Part shown: positions 36,219 to 48,635 of the stretch, piece by piece | How positions within the stretch are numbered: position 1 is the stretch's first letter | How the letters are laid out: each line of letters starts with the position of its first letter | From: Pyricularia pennisetigena | Lineage: Eukaryota; Ascomycota; Sordariomycetes; Magnaporthales; Pyriculariaceae | Direction of reading: 5' to 3' | Assembly: GCF_004337985.1 (NCBI RefSeq) | Contig: NC_043743.1 | Coordinates: forward strand, 550,228 to 614,227 | DNA length: 64,000 nt | Position numbers and translations under genes: made by a program | The notes under the pieces: generated by a model | What the model was told of the DNA's origin: nothing | Database searches by the model: none | What the model saw: the letters and a program-made list of their open reading frames with translations, nothing else

Positions 36219-37054
36219 GCCACCAGAGAACAAGAAAGAATATCAACGAATTTTTTTTTTCTATCTTGGTTTTTTTGATTTCCGCAATGGTTTTATAACG
36301 GAAGGCAAAAAAAGGCGCCTGGAGTGGGCGGTCCAGCTCGCAGTTTGTTTTTTTATTTCTTTTTATTTTCTTTACGGTTTTGGTCATTACTACTTGTTTT
36401 TGTTCATTTTTTTTTGGTTCATAACTTTGTTCACCTAAGGGGGCATCACACAGCGTTTTCTTGGTAAATATTTTCCTTTTTTCTTTCTTCTTTTCTAGCT
36501 GGGAGGGCAAACGAAGGGGAAAGACAAGGGCTTTTAATCAACTGGCGTTTTTCATGACCACAAAGAAAAAGAAAGAGAAAAAAAAAGAGGCCAAAAAAGT
36601 TGCATTACTCACAAAAAATCAGTCGGGAAAAAGGTTCGGTAGTGCTTAGCGGCAATCACGATGATGGTATGCTTCACAAAAGAAAAGAAAAACGAGATTT
36701 CCTCCAGCTCTCTGTCTTTTACTACCCCCAAAGGTCTACACGCACATGTGCCCATTATACTATCGTATTTCTCGCACAATCAATGGATACCTAGTATCCT
36801 TTCTCCTCCCAAGGACGTCGTGTCCTTTTCATCTTGTCCCCAAAGTCGGAGCGAAAACCAGCAAAGTACACAAAAGTTGGAAAAAGTTGAAAAAGAACTA
36901 CCTACACCTGGACCAAGCTTGTCTATGTCGTCAAAACCCCCGAAAACGCCGCATATCTCTTTTTTTGTTTTGTGATGCCCATCAAAGAGTTCCAAATAGA
37001 TACGTAAAAGGATACGAGTAATTACTGAAGAAAACGCAAATATATCGGCGTAGT
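36219..37054. other. Convergent intergenic region
   Basis: About 840 bases between convergent eIF3i and the ISWI ATPase. T-rich then A-rich runs (36250-36420 and 36560-36600) are the likely 3' UTR and poly(A)-signal DNA. No gene is seen. Confidence 0.5.
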
Positions 37055-40000
37055 TTATTTCTTCTTGCCCTTGGCCTTGCTTTTGGCCGAAGGCGCAGGG
37101 GATGTGTTGGAGTTGACGCTTGATGCCCTTGACGGAGCTGCCGAGTTGGTTTTGCTTGCTGTGGTTGACTTGACATTGTCCAGTGTCTTGTTCTGTGATT
37201 CAAGCCACGTTAGCACATATTCCCTCGGGGGCCTGCAACATATTTGCAAAGAGTACGTACCTTAACCCCGTTCTTGGCCTTCTTCTTAGGAGGTGCCATT
37301 CCCAGGATACTGTCCTCGTCGTTCTCCTCGTCGTCAACATCACGCTTGGCACGGCCATTCGCGGTTCCGTTGGCGCCCTTGGTCGTGTTCATGTCGTCAA
37401 ACTCCTTAACAATGGTAGTGAGCAGAGTGGTCGCGCGACGGCTAAGCTCGGTTGGGGTGCGGCTCAAAAAGAACCAGTCAAAGCGGAACAGTGGGCTATC
37501 GCGGATCTCGTCCCGTATGGTCTCAAAGATGCCGTCGGAGTCGATGCCATGTTTGTCCAGTTGAACAAGCAGGAATCGATCCTCTTCTTCGGTGTACACC
37601 TTTTTATTGGTTGTCGACACCGAGTAGTTGATCTTGAGCTGCTGCAACGGTACACGGTACTGCGACATCTTCTTGCGCAGCATCTTGCGTTGATGCTCAA
37701 TCTTGCGCAGCTTCTCTTCGCCATCCTCGATCGTCTTGATGTATTTGTGATAATCGGCAATTTCGGTGTAGCGCTGCCAAAAGACCTTGGAGTAGGCCTT
37801 GATTTCTGCAGCCGTCTTGCCCGCCACTTCGGTAGCGATGCCCTCAAAATCGTTCCGCCCAAACTTGTGGCAACCATTGACGAACTGCTGGAAGTCCCTG
37901 CGGTTCCATTCCGAAAATCCTTGTTCCGAAAGCTCCTGTTTCCGCTGCTGTTCCTCCTCGGTGAGTGGCGTGGCGTTGTCAATTTCTTGCTGATCAAGAG
38001 CCTGCTCAGCCTCCCGGTCCGAGAGGGTAGCATCATCGCCGTCGGGCAGAGGCACCTTGTAGCCGATCTCCTTGCGGTAGAATGCAGTCTCTCGATCCTG
38101 CAGGTCGCGGAGCTCTGGTGGGAAGAACTGATAATCTTGGATGTGGACCTGCTTCGGAGGACGAGGGGCTTTGGGCTTGACCTCTTTAGGCTGCCCTGTG
38201 TGGCCGTAGATAGCCTGGCGGTAATACTTATCTACTGAGTAGGTCTGCTCCTTGCGCTCTCGCTTGGCTGGATTGATCCAGTTGGCCCCTATATCCTTGC
38301 TCTTGTTCACCAGGGCGAAGTTCTCGCCATTCCAGTCGTAGGCAGACTCGGACGAGAACTTCTGCAGGTCATCGATACCGAGCTTCTCGTAACGAGCGTT
38401 CAGCTCGCGGGTGCGGCTTTCGCCGGAAGCAAGCATGGCTTCAATGTCGTCATCTTGAATATCATCGGCAGACTTGACCACATCGCCGTCTGAATCCTTG
38501 TTGAAAACGTTGGCCGCACCGTGCTGAATCATCGACAGCAGCTCGTCTTTGTTCGCCGCTGCTTTGGCAGCAACTTGAGCTCTGCCTTGTTGGATAACCA
38601 ACCTATCCAGATGCAGCTTTTGCGCAGCACGCTCCAAGACCTTTTCTTCGATGGTGTTGTCCACCAGGAATCGATATACGTAGACTTGCTTCGTTTGACC
38701 GATACGGTGAGCTCGATCCATAGCTTGCAAGTCGGCCTGGGGATTCCAATCGCTGTCGAACAGAATGACAATATCTGCAGTAGTCAGGTTGATTCCCAAA
38801 CCACCGGCACGAGTAGTGAGAAGGAAGACAAACTTGTCCGAGCCGGGCTTGTTGTACTCGTCGATGGCAGCAATTCGGTCCTCGTGGGCGGTACCTCCAT
38901 CGATACGGCTATACTTGTACTCTCTGAAAACACAGTAGTCCTCCAATATGTCTAACACACGGCTCATTTGGGAGAAGATGAGTACACGGCTTCCTTGAGC
39001 CTGTAGACGCTTCAACAGCTTGTCCAGAACCACCATTTTACCCGAGTTGTAGATCAGGTGCTCATCGGTGGTATACGGCGGGCCAGGCTCAGCACCCTCG
39101 AACAGGTAGGGATGGTTGCAGCACTTCCGCAGCTGCATGACGATATTGAGAAGCCTAGTCTTGGACTCGCGCTTGCCATTGGCGCCGTTGACTGCGTCAA
39201 TGTCCTTCTCTAAAATCTTTTGGTACCATGTGCGTTGCATCTCGGTCATCTTGAGATACAGGTTGACTTCCTTCTTGGGCAACAGGCTCTTCTCCACATC
39301 GGCCTTGACGCGACGCAGTAGGAAAGGTCGCAGGACACGGTGTAGTTGCTGAACCACTGTGTCCGAGTCTTGCCCTTCACCCGAGAACCACTGGTCGAAG
39401 GCCTCGGAGTCTCCAAACACATCAGGTAGAAGAAAGTTGAGCAAAGCCCAAAGCTCGTGGATGTTGTTCTGCAGCGGGGTACCAGTGATCAGAAGACGGT
39501 TACGCGAGTTGAATAGCCTGATGACCTGAGCCAATGAAGACTCTTCGTTCTTGATGCGATGCGCTTCGTCAATTATGATGTACTCCCAGGCGAACTTCTT
39601 CAGGTGGCTCTTCTCGCGGAGGATCATCTCGTAACTGGTGATGCAGACGTCAAAACTCTCGTCGACAAGACGGTCGGCAATCAAGGCTGCACGCTCATCC
39701 TTAGCTCCCTGCAAAACAAGCACATTGACTTCGGGCGTCCACTTTTCAAACTCGCGCTTCCAGTTGTCTAGAGTGGACTTGGGTACTATGACCAGGTGAG
39801 GGCCCGTAATGCCCATAATGTGCCGGAGATATCCCAGAAACGATATGGTTTGTAGCGTCTTGCCGAGACCCATCTCGTCGGCCAGAATACCCGAAATACC
39901 ATTTTCGTGTAGTGAAATTAGCCAGTTAAGACCGGCAATCTGGTAGTCTCGCATGGTGCCCTGGATAAAGGGTGGGGACTCTCGAAAGACGGTTTCGGCC

Positions 40001-40674
40001 GACCCTCCATGCTTCTCGTCCTTGAGCAGCTCTGCGTCTTCCTCGGCTTCTGTCCGGCGAACTCTACCGCTGGACGCGCCACCTTGGCGACTGGCTCCTT
40101 TCTTTGCCTTGGTTGCTTCCTGGTTTTGCGCATCGATCTTCTCCATGATGTTGCGGATGTTGGGATCGGGGTTGGTCTCGATGAAGTGACGGAAAAGGTC
40201 CGTCAGACCCAAGAGATACCGGAACCGGCGCAGAGTATCATCCTCCTGTCAAAGCAGATGCTGTCAGTCAGCCACTGCGCATCCGAAGAGCTGTGCACAT
40301 AGTCGAGACAAGGCTTGCGGCATACCTTTGACTCGCCAAGGCGGTCATGTTTCCTGCCAAATATACTCCTGCGAAGCTGGTTTGCTTCTGTGCGACGCTT
40401 GCGACCGTCTACCGTCAAGTCTCCAGCGACGCTACTTGCTGTTGTGTTTGGGTTGGTGTCTGAATCTGTATAGTCGGGGGTCTCGTCCACTTCCTATAAT
40501 CGTCCATTCGTTGCGAATCCGTCAGTAGCATGCTCCTGTCGACTGCCGAGCTTGGTTTGTAAACAGATGGTTTGCGCTCACCATTGCATCGCCCCCGCGT
40601 GTTGCGCTCTCAGGCGCGGCGTCCACCATTGACGCGTCGGTATCGGCGGCGCTGGCCCGCGAGGCTCGAGGCAT
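37055..40674 (-). CDS. ISWI-family chromatin-remodelling ATPase
   Basis: Four exons: 40674-40582, 40493-40326, 40245-37261 and 37192-37055; 1127 residues. Introns are 88, 80 and 68 nt; the last restores [13 protein letters not shown]. The N-terminus is acidic. The SNF2 ATPase has the Walker A-type segment [19 protein letters not shown], the DEAH box [13 protein letters not shown], motif [21 protein letters not shown], and the helicase-C motif [19 protein letters not shown]. The C-terminal half contains the HAND-SANT-SLIDE part, including [20 protein letters not shown] and [20 protein letters not shown] enzymes space nucleosomes using ATP; the match is to yeast Isw1/Isw2 and animal SNF2H, but I cannot say which yeast paralogue. 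The Lys-rich C-terminal tail ends KAKGKKK. Confidence 0.96.
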
Positions 40675-42284
40675 TGTGTTGATATTTGATTTCCCCAGTA
40701 AGTACCATTCACTTACACGCGCCTGGGACGCGCCTTTTCGCTCCTGTCAATGGCTTTGGAAATCCTGAGATGTCTGATTTCTTGTTGTACGACACCCTGA
40801 TTTTATCTTTGTAGAGCACTGTCGTGTAGGAACGGGAACTGTTGCTGCGAATGTCGAAAAGCGGGATGGGGGGAGAAAGTTCGCAAGACGTGAAGTAGAG
40901 CAAGGTGAGGTACCCAAAATTCCACCTTACGCGTCCCAATCCGGTTTAGCGCGGCACGAAAGAGAAGAGGGAGGTATCACGTGAGCGCGACGCGATTTCT
41001 CATGCAAGCATTTTATCGCAGCAAAGCTCCCAGACACCAGTGAAATTCAGAACAATCAAGGGTCTGCCGTTACTTTGCCAGAAACATTTACTTTTTTCAC
41101 CGTTGAGTTATCCGCCACAGCTCTCCCTCGCCCCCTCTGACTTCAGGATGAATTGAACATTCGGATTGTGTTATGCCCTCTTCTTTGCTTGATGTGGATA
41201 CAATCGAGTGACTACAGTACAAGTAGACCGGTACTCAGGGATGCCTGTCTAGGTAGATACCCGAGCTTGCCAAGCATGTAAATAATATTGAGAACGGTTT
41301 CGTACCACTTTTTAGCTAATGATGCTAGATGGTTTATCCCTGATCTTCATCAAAACAGCCAGCCTCAACTCAAGTGGCTGACGGCACAGAAAAGACGAAT
41401 AGTAGCCTAGTCTGGTAGCCAGTAGTTGCAAAGCGTGGGGAACACACCAACCGTTGGCAGATACCGAGTAGGTATGGATCAAGCAACGACATCAATGCTA
41501 CATACTGTAAGGTCCCGCATAGATAGCTAATATAGAAATAGCCGCATCAAATTCCCCATGAATGATACTACAAGACCCTTTGCGCATTTTTACAAGGGAC
41601 CAAGGACAAGTAACCGTCAAATACCCCGAAAAACTTGATCATTTCATATATAATTACCTACCCTGGACTGAATGAACAACGGCTTCGACCCTGACCAACT
41701 ACGCTTGGCCTAAACAGCTAAGCGTGATCCACCTGCCTAACCCATGTCCACAGGAGTCAGTCATGTGCATTGGCAATCGACATCATCCACCTGGTCGGCC
41801 GTCAGCTCCTTGAACGGAATGTTGCTTTTTCCATTGCCTTCGTTTGAACCTCTCCATCTTGCCCAATTCTCTCAAACCCGACACCTACAGAGACTATCAG
41901 AGCAGCGACATCATTCATCACCATCTGTCTTGATTGCTCTGTAAATCTTTCTGTCTATCTCCCAGCACCCTTCTCGTCGACTCGGACCCGTCGTCTTCGA
42001 CTCGCTTCTGTCTGCCCAGACCTACGTCGACCCGTGCTCCACTGTGGACCTTCTGCAAAGGCGGTAGAAAAAACCGACCTTATCACCACCCAACGTACCC
42101 CTCCCAGCTACAGCTGCAACGTACGCTGAATGACAAAGACCAGGTCTGCACTGTGAAAACAACTTGAGGAGATCGCAGTCTCTCACCGGACTGTTTATTC
42201 GCTTGTGTATTAAGCTCCCCGAGATAAAGGAGCAACAAAAAGAAAGAAAAAGTAAACAACACACCACTTCAATCAAACGATCGA
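40675..42284. promoter_or_regulatory. Divergent promoter region, ISWI / HAPSTR-like gene
   Basis: About 1.6 kb between divergent starts. The last 350 bases before 42285 are pyrimidine-rich and lack other signals, consistent with a 5' leader of the + strand gene. A CCTAGTCTGG word lies near 41407. No further gene is supported. Confidence 0.45.
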
Positions 42285-43157
42285 ATGGACGGCCCGACGC
42301 AGTCCAACAAAAACATGAGCTCAGAACCGGCCGAGCAGCTCCTCGACGCCTTCAAGGCCGCCGCTCTCTCGGTAACGAGGCTATACAAGACTTCGACCGC
42401 CGCCAACGCCAAGGCCCGGTCTGACGGTTACCAGGACTGCCTCGATGACCTGCTTGCATTCCTTGACAAGGAGAGCATCGGCCTCGGCGACGGCGAGGGT
42501 TGGAAGATCCGTCAGTGGGCTACGGAGAGGCTGGAGGGAGGCGGTAGTGAGAATGGCGGCAGCGGAGCCCAGCAGTCAATGGAGAGCGAGGACGACGCCG
42601 ACAAGGCCGATTCAGCCTCGTCGCCCGAGATGCAGCGTTCCACCGTTTTGACGCCGACTTTCGCCCCTACGGTGACTCCCGTGGTCACGAGGACGGATTC
42701 TGCGCCACCTGCTACGACGAACTCGATAGCACTACCACCGAGGACAACAACATCGACACCTGTGGCATCGGAACCCACTCCTTCGTACTCGACAACGCTG
42801 CCCACGCAAGACACGTTTACGTTCCAATCGACCGTTCCCTACCCGCAGGAACCAAACCTTAATATCGAATCACTGGACTTATCCGATGCCCGGACCCACG
42901 ATGGCAGCGGTCAGCCACCAATCTTTCCCCCGCAACAGCAAACATCAGTAATTTCGCCGGCGCTGGCCGCCTCGAGGACGTCGAGAGGTCGGCACGGTAG
43001 CAGCACCACTAGGCCAGGAGGCAGGAGTCGACTGGGCAAAGGAGCCGGCCAGAAGCGGAGGATCGGCGACGACCTGGCAGACATCTTTAATATTGGAAGT
43101 CTGGGGTACAACGGCAAGGATTTTTTCGGCGGCTCAAAGAGGAGTAGGCTCAACTAA
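42285..43157 (+). CDS. Nuclear-looking protein, possibly HAPSTR/TAPR1-like
   Basis: An intronless frame of 290 residues; a second in-frame ATG at 42315 (MSSEPAEQLL) could be the start. The N-terminal 80 residues form a compact, conserved-looking helical domain: LLDAFKAAALSVTRLYKTS, GYQDCLDDLLAFLDKE, and EGWKIRQWATERLEGG. This pattern resembles the small family that includes human C16orf72/HAPSTR1 (TAPR1), a regulator of stress and proteostasis; the match is from memory and tentative. The remainder is Ser/Thr/Pro-rich and disordered, ending in an Arg/Gly-rich, basic segment (GKGAGQKRRIGDDLADIF) and GGSKRSRLN, a likely nuclear localisation signal. No catalytic motif is visible. Confidence 0.72.
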   Translation: MDGPTQSNKNMSSEPAEQLLDAFKAAALSVTRLYKTSTAANAKARSDGYQDCLDDLLAFLDKESIGLGDGEGWKIRQWATERLEGGGSENGGSGAQQSMESEDDADKADSASSPEMQRSTVLTPTFAPTVTPVVTRTDSAPPATTNSIALPPRTTTSTPVASEPTPSYSTTLPTQDTFTFQSTVPYPQEPNLNIESLDLSDARTHDGSGQPPIFPPQQQTSVISPALAASRTSRGRHGSSTTRPGGRSRLGKGAGQKRRIGDDLADIFNIGSLGYNGKDFFGGSKRSRLN

Positions 43158-45524
43158 AGCCTGCTAGGGGGTATGGGTGGAAGCACCTAATAAGGGAAAG
43201 GGTAAAGGGAAACATATACGGGGACTGATGACATATATCATGTTACGGCGCTACTTGCACGACGGGAAAGCATTCTCGCTTGTCAAATTTGGGAGGAGTC
43301 GGGGCCGGGTCTGGCGCATATCATGGGGAGTTTTTATCGAGGTCTTTGTAACTTTTTTCCTCTCTTTACTTTTTCTTTCATGGGATGGGCTTGGGCATTG
43401 ATATACAGCGGGCAGCCCTCTATTTTTTTCGAGTTCTGGCTTTTGGTGGTTTTTTTCTTTCTTTTTTTTCCCCCCTTTATTATGATGTCCGAACGGCTTA
43501 GGGATTAACGAATCAACTGGGGGGGATGCAGTCAGAAACCGTCTGCCTTCTCCCCAAAGCGGACCAACTATGCTTTGTTTCCTTTGTTTGAATATCTTGG
43601 GAGAGGGGCATAGACGATGGACTTTCCCTAAGACCACTATACCAATAGCATAGGGACAACAAACCACGCAGGCATTGTCCACGACATGCCTGTAAGTTGG
43701 ATCCATGTTTGCTTTGACAAAGACAATGCCTTGTCGTGATTTGACTTTTCTTTTGTAAGTGTTAAGCTGATAACTTTTTTGAAAACGAGTCAGTAGGCTG
43801 CTCACAGAGACTCGCACGACAACTGCTCCATCTCGCCATGGCTGACAGCATGCCGGCTTTATCTACAGCTCAGGGGCGGTGTTTCGACGGCGGGTTTCTT
43901 GATTTGTGACTTTCAGTATATAGAATGAGAAGGATGGATGGTAAAATGAAACATTGACGAAGGCTGGTGATAAGTTACTTGGGAAATAAGCATAACCCCG
44001 AGTACGTAGGTTTCTGCTTATTGTCTGCAACTACACTAAATGCTTGGCTAACACATATCTCTGTCTCTCTAGAAACCCGGAATATGCAAAGTCTTGATAA
44101 TATATGTGGTATTGCGTTCTCTACCGAGCAGCACTGTTCATACATGAATTCTATGTTGTTTTGGAACGCAGATGCAACATAGTTGGGAAGACTGATATCC
44201 CAGTTCTCTAGTCTCTAATATACAGGCTCACGACAACTACATCTGCTCAAGCCTCGTTTAACACACAGAGGCTGATCTCGATATAGACATTGTTGACAAA
44301 GCGCAAGACATCTCGCACACTTGATCTGAACATGATGATTTTCTTTGGCGAAAGACCAAAATGGGAATGTGGTAAAATTAAAAAAAAATTAAACTTGTCT
44401 ATGCTTGCAACCAACCATTCCAAGAGTCAAACAATGTGGCAAAGCATCAACATCTCGTGTTTGTGACCACATTCGGCCCGGGCCTCGTCCACATTTGATA
44501 CCCGACCCTCCCCGAGACATCGAGAAGAAATCATGTTTTGCCCAGAGGCCAGCGTGCAATCAGCCAATCACCCCTCTGAGGATTCGACGCGTAGCACTAA
44601 CAACTAAACCTGAAACCCACCACCGCAGTCCTAGATATCTATCTGATCGACGAGCAAAGTCTTTCGGCACCCGAATGATTTATTAATCTTGCTACGCCAC
44701 AGACAGCCACAAAAGGTGGTTGAGTCTTGGCCTTGTATGAGAGATCAAAAAGGCCAAAGATGATTGCACCAACAGCTGGCTATACTCCCCTCTTCCTTTA
44801 CGCTCGATAAGGATATACACTCTCTTTTCGCTAAAGACTTGACCATCATCTTGGGTTCTCTTACCGGCATAATTGATACCGAGGAACTCTCCATCGGAGA
44901 TCACCAGGTCAGTCTACGATTCTTGGCACCCGCCGGGCCCAAGCAATCGTAGTTGTCATAATATATTCCCACATACGTAGTATTTTGTCTTTTCTTCGTT
45001 AATGGCCAGTAGGGCAAGCCGTAATTTGCAATTTTACCAGCTTTGCCGTTTGAAATCTTATCTCAGTTCTGCGCGAACGCAGCCACAACGATTTCTTGCA
45101 AAAAAAAAAAAAAAAAAAAAGAGAAGAGATTTATGAAACATCACGAGAAATAAAAAAAAAGAGGGAAAGTCATGCGCGCCACAACATGCCAATACGGGAG
45201 TTTACACCCTCACCACACTGGCTGTCCTGGTAAGTAAGTACCTGCAATGGGCTAGAAGGTGGACTGCAAATACACCAACTGCGTCTTTATATTCCACCCG
45301 ACTGTTTGTTCTGCAACGGCTTAGAAGATGGCGTCCGATCATCTTTTCTGGTGGTAATGAATCGGTCAGATTTCAGCCTGGATCGTCTTCCCCCCCGGGG
45401 ATAACTACAAAGATTGATGGAAAGAACAAGGCAGTTACATCAGTGCCGTTTTAGGTCCTTGTCTACTACGGAGTAATTCGTCATCACGGTCTAGGAGGCA
45501 GATGACCAGAGCGTAGCCCTAGAG

Positions 45525-45659
45525 ATGTTCGGGCCCGACAGCTTCGGCATCGGAAGTCGCAAAAGCGGCTATTTCATGTCCACCATAGTCGAGCAGGAGT
45601 TGAATATTCACATGAGCGGGTCGGCAAGGGTCAAAGACGAAGCCGCGGTGTCAGAGTAA
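45525..45659 (+). CDS. Small coding-like open frame, doubtful
   Basis: A 44-codon frame from ATG to TAA starting MFGPDSFGIGSRKSGYF, with GC and codon character more like a gene than the surrounding DNA. A second frame immediately downstream (about 45662 onward) stays open for over 40 codons in another phase. It may be a small gene, one exon of an unrecognised gene, or a decayed remnant. No family is recognised. Confidence 0.15.
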   Translation: MFGPDSFGIGSRKSGYFMSTIVEQELNIHMSGSARVKDEAAVSE

Positions 45660-47743
45660 CCTACTACGCAGACGGAGTTTGTCAATGGAAACCAACTAGG
45701 ACCCTACACATCTTATCCGGAGACAATCTCCCGGGATATTGTTGGGGTCAGTACTCCTTCGCAGCATTTATCCGATTGGGTAGAGTAGTAGTAGTGCCTT
45801 GCTGGCATGTATAACTGCAGGCTTTCCTTCACCTCGGTCAGGTTCAGTCTCGCACTTGCAGTCTAACCGACACAGGCGCACTGACGTACCGTCTCCTGTG
45901 GGGGGGGGGGATGTGAGCGCCATGTGGTTCAAGAAAAGCACAAGCCAGGTAATTATTGACAAATGACAGTCAACAAGACAGGCTTGACCAACAGGCGGGC
46001 TTGGCAGTCTAGGGTTGGTGACAAAAAGTTCGTGTGCATTTAGTGCCGTGCTGCCGTCCCATCACGACCTATGAAATGAAGGAAAAAAGAAGACACCATG
46101 GATTACCGCAAGGTAACACCCGGAGTTGGGGGAACGTGGGACCAGCACGAGTCGTTTACCACCGAACCGCGGATGCAATCGTGTCCACTTTAATTACCTC
46201 TATTCTTGAAAGTTCCAGGGGGTGGACTTGTCCCACATTCTCTGCAATATTGCTTTCGCCAGGTCGTATTCGAGGACTCATCATGCCATCAAGAAGAAGA
46301 GCTTTCTGGGCATGATCATACTGGCACAACCCCCAGGGAAACCTTCCAGTGGTTTGCAGCCAAAGCAACGTACTGAAATAAAATCATCATTCCTGATCAC
46401 TTGGAAATGCCGCATCTCCTGGGGCGTTGCCTGGCAGGCAAAAGGCCTTTCACTGTACGCGAGTAGGACGCTCGGTCGATCTCAACCGTGGAAGGTAGGG
46501 GTACCCAGGGGAAACTGGACAGGGTTGGCAGCTCTAGGTATGTAAGGATCGCGGCGGCGCGCAAATAGTGTGCGAAACCCCAGGACGATGTGTGTTTTTG
46601 TTTTTGGTGAGATATCCCACCGCAAGTTATCATGGGATAGAAAAGTAAAAGTTACACTAGGAGGTTGGTAGTCGTGCATATCGAGATGTCACGGAATATC
46701 TACTGGGTCGCGACAAAGGTTGGGCTGCAGCCACTGTACTGGGCGCCCAGCTGAAAGTCGGTTGCTTTGCGTAACCAAGTGTGGGTGATGCAAAGAATGT
46801 AAAGAGGTTGATTCAATGCACCTGATACAATGCATGTGTATATCAAATAGACTGATTATTGTCTGGATCAAAATGTACTTAAAATGTACTTTGCACCACA
46901 AGCTCGCACAAGTTGTCATAACAGTTCAGTTATTTAGTTAGTTGTGCCTACCTACCAGGTACTGCTCCGTGGTTCGACACAGCCTTCCAGATTTGGAAAG
47001 TCGTGCACCCCAAACTTTTCGCGTACCCGATTCGACCAGGATGTTCTCGGTTACCGCTAACCGCTTGGAGCTAAACCCGACAGACAAATTAGCAATGCTT
47101 GACATGCAAAAAAGCAGCTCAAGTCACCGCTACCCTACGAAAAGCCGCAAAAATTCCTTTGACAGAAGCCCAATTGTCTTTCCTTTTTTTTTTTTTGTAC
47201 CAATTATTATACGAGCAAACCCAACGTTGTAGCCAGGTCCGTATAGCTCTGGGGCCTGGCCTTGCTTTTGTATCGATCATCATTTCAACCAAATCAGAAA
47301 CAACATCGTTTTCCACCTGCCTCCCCCCCACCCACAATGGCTCGCCAAACTGGACGCTTCACCCGGAAACGGAGCAAAAATAGTGGCTCCCTTGGACATG
47401 GTCCCCGTCCATAGTAACCACCTTTATCAACCGTAGGCGATATTGAATTTCATTTTCAGACCCCTTCACACGATGCATGGGGCATAAGAGAGAGAGACAG
47501 AGTAGCCACCTTGATCCTGGTCTAGTACGGGTATCAACCAGCAAGGCAGGGGGGCGTTACAATGGGGAGCTTTGACACTTTGTTGTATTAATTTGTTTGA
47601 TTAATTGTCCTAGTGTTGGGTTGTTTTGTTTACCAGAAAATATATCTTTCCCTCGTCTCTCGCTATTCTGGCCGGTCTCTGGTTGGTCTCTCCCTTCATT
47701 TTTTACTCCTTAGCTTCGGCCACAAATTTAATCACGACCGTTT

Positions 47744-47763
47744 ACGACGACGACGACGACGAC
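47744..47763. repeat. Trinucleotide (CGA) repeat in 5' leader
   Basis: About six and a half copies of ACG/CGA in the probable 5' leader of the GPI-anchored protein gene. Confidence 0.8.
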
Positions 47764-47914
47764 ACTCGCTCCTCTCTCAACAAGCCTTTCTGAATCCTCC
47801 AAGCGTTTTTGCTATCACCATCTCTCTGTGTGCTCTTGCAATCTCTATAATTCTGCCTTGTGAAAAAATAAAAAAAAAAAAAAACTCCCTCTATATTCCA
47901 AAACACCCGTCAAA

Positions 47915-48477
47915 ATGAAGAGCTTCTTCGTCCTCCCCGTCGCCCTTCTGGCCGCCTCTGTTGTCGCCCAGGACTCTTCCTGCGGTGCCACTTATATCGT
48001 TGACGCCTGCCTGACTGGCGAGAAGGCCAAGTTCAACGCCTGCGAGGACAAGGACTGGGGCTGCAAGTGCGCCAGCTACGAGGCCATCGTGACCTGCTTC
48101 AACAACGTATGTTTTCTCTCTCCTTGAAACCCCTCGTCAACTACAGAAACGAACCAAAATCAAGTCCATATTCTGACATCCTGCCCTCCCAACAGTGCCC
48201 CAACGACTCCCGCAAGACCTCCGAGGAGGGCCAGAAGAGCATCTTCTGCGGCTACCACTCGCAGTTCCCCTCGTCGACCGCTTCCGCCAAGACGGCCAGT
48301 GCCACAGGCGCCGCCGCCACTACTGCCGCCGCCGCCGCCACCACCAGCTCTGGCTCCAGCTCCACCGGCAGCTCCACCGCCGCCCAGCCCTCGCAGACCG
48401 GCGCCGCTGCCGACCTCGTCATGAACGCTGGTGGCATCCTGGCCGTCGTCGCTGCCGTCGTCGTTGCTGTCCTGTAA
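47915..48477 (+). CDS. GPI-anchored eight-cysteine Ser/Thr/Ala-rich surface protein
   Basis: Two exons: 47915-48106 and 48196-48477; intron 48107-48195 (GTATGT...CAG); 157 residues. A signal peptide MKSFFVLPVALLAASVVA is followed by a compact domain with eight cysteines (spacing 8-10-6-1-8-3-16). The linker is rich in Ala, Thr and Ser, likely O-glycosylated. The tail ends in a hydrophobic segment (GGILAVVAAVVVAVL), which is a GPI-anchor attachment signal. This matches the fungal GPI-anchored Ser/Thr-rich family of cell-wall or membrane proteins. The cysteine count equals that of CFEM proteins, but the spacing differs, so I do not call it CFEM. The function is unknown; a cell-wall role is inferred. 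Confidence 0.9.
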
Positions 48478-48635
48478 AACAATGACACCAATAGGGCAGT
48501 CAAACTAATGAAGCAAAAAAAAAAAATCACGAACGAAACAAAAAAAAGGGGGAGGAACGACACAATGAGAACTGATTACACAAAAAAAGCACCACTTGGT
48601 TCCGACGCCACAGGAACACAGAAAAAGGTTGACGA

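Larger units (their letters stand above)
43158..47914. other. Gene-poor interval
   Basis: About 4.75 kb with only short frames. It contains a 21-base A run (45100-45120), a 44-codon coding-like frame at 45525-45659, a G run at 45900-45910, and an ACG/CGA trinucleotide repeat at 47744-47763, 151 bases before the next start codon. The last 300 bases are CT-rich and are probably the leader of the GPI-anchored protein gene. No transposon or RNA gene was recognised. Confidence 0.5.

Noticed and set aside
37183..38238. 351-codon + strand frame opposite the ISWI gene
   Set aside because: It lies antisense to well-conserved SANT-SLIDE coding sequence and has no family features of its own.
44692..44904. 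70-codon minus frame with a coding-like stretch (FLGINYAGKRTQDDGQVF)
   Set aside because: No start context, splice partners or homology that I recognise; too short to support as a gene.
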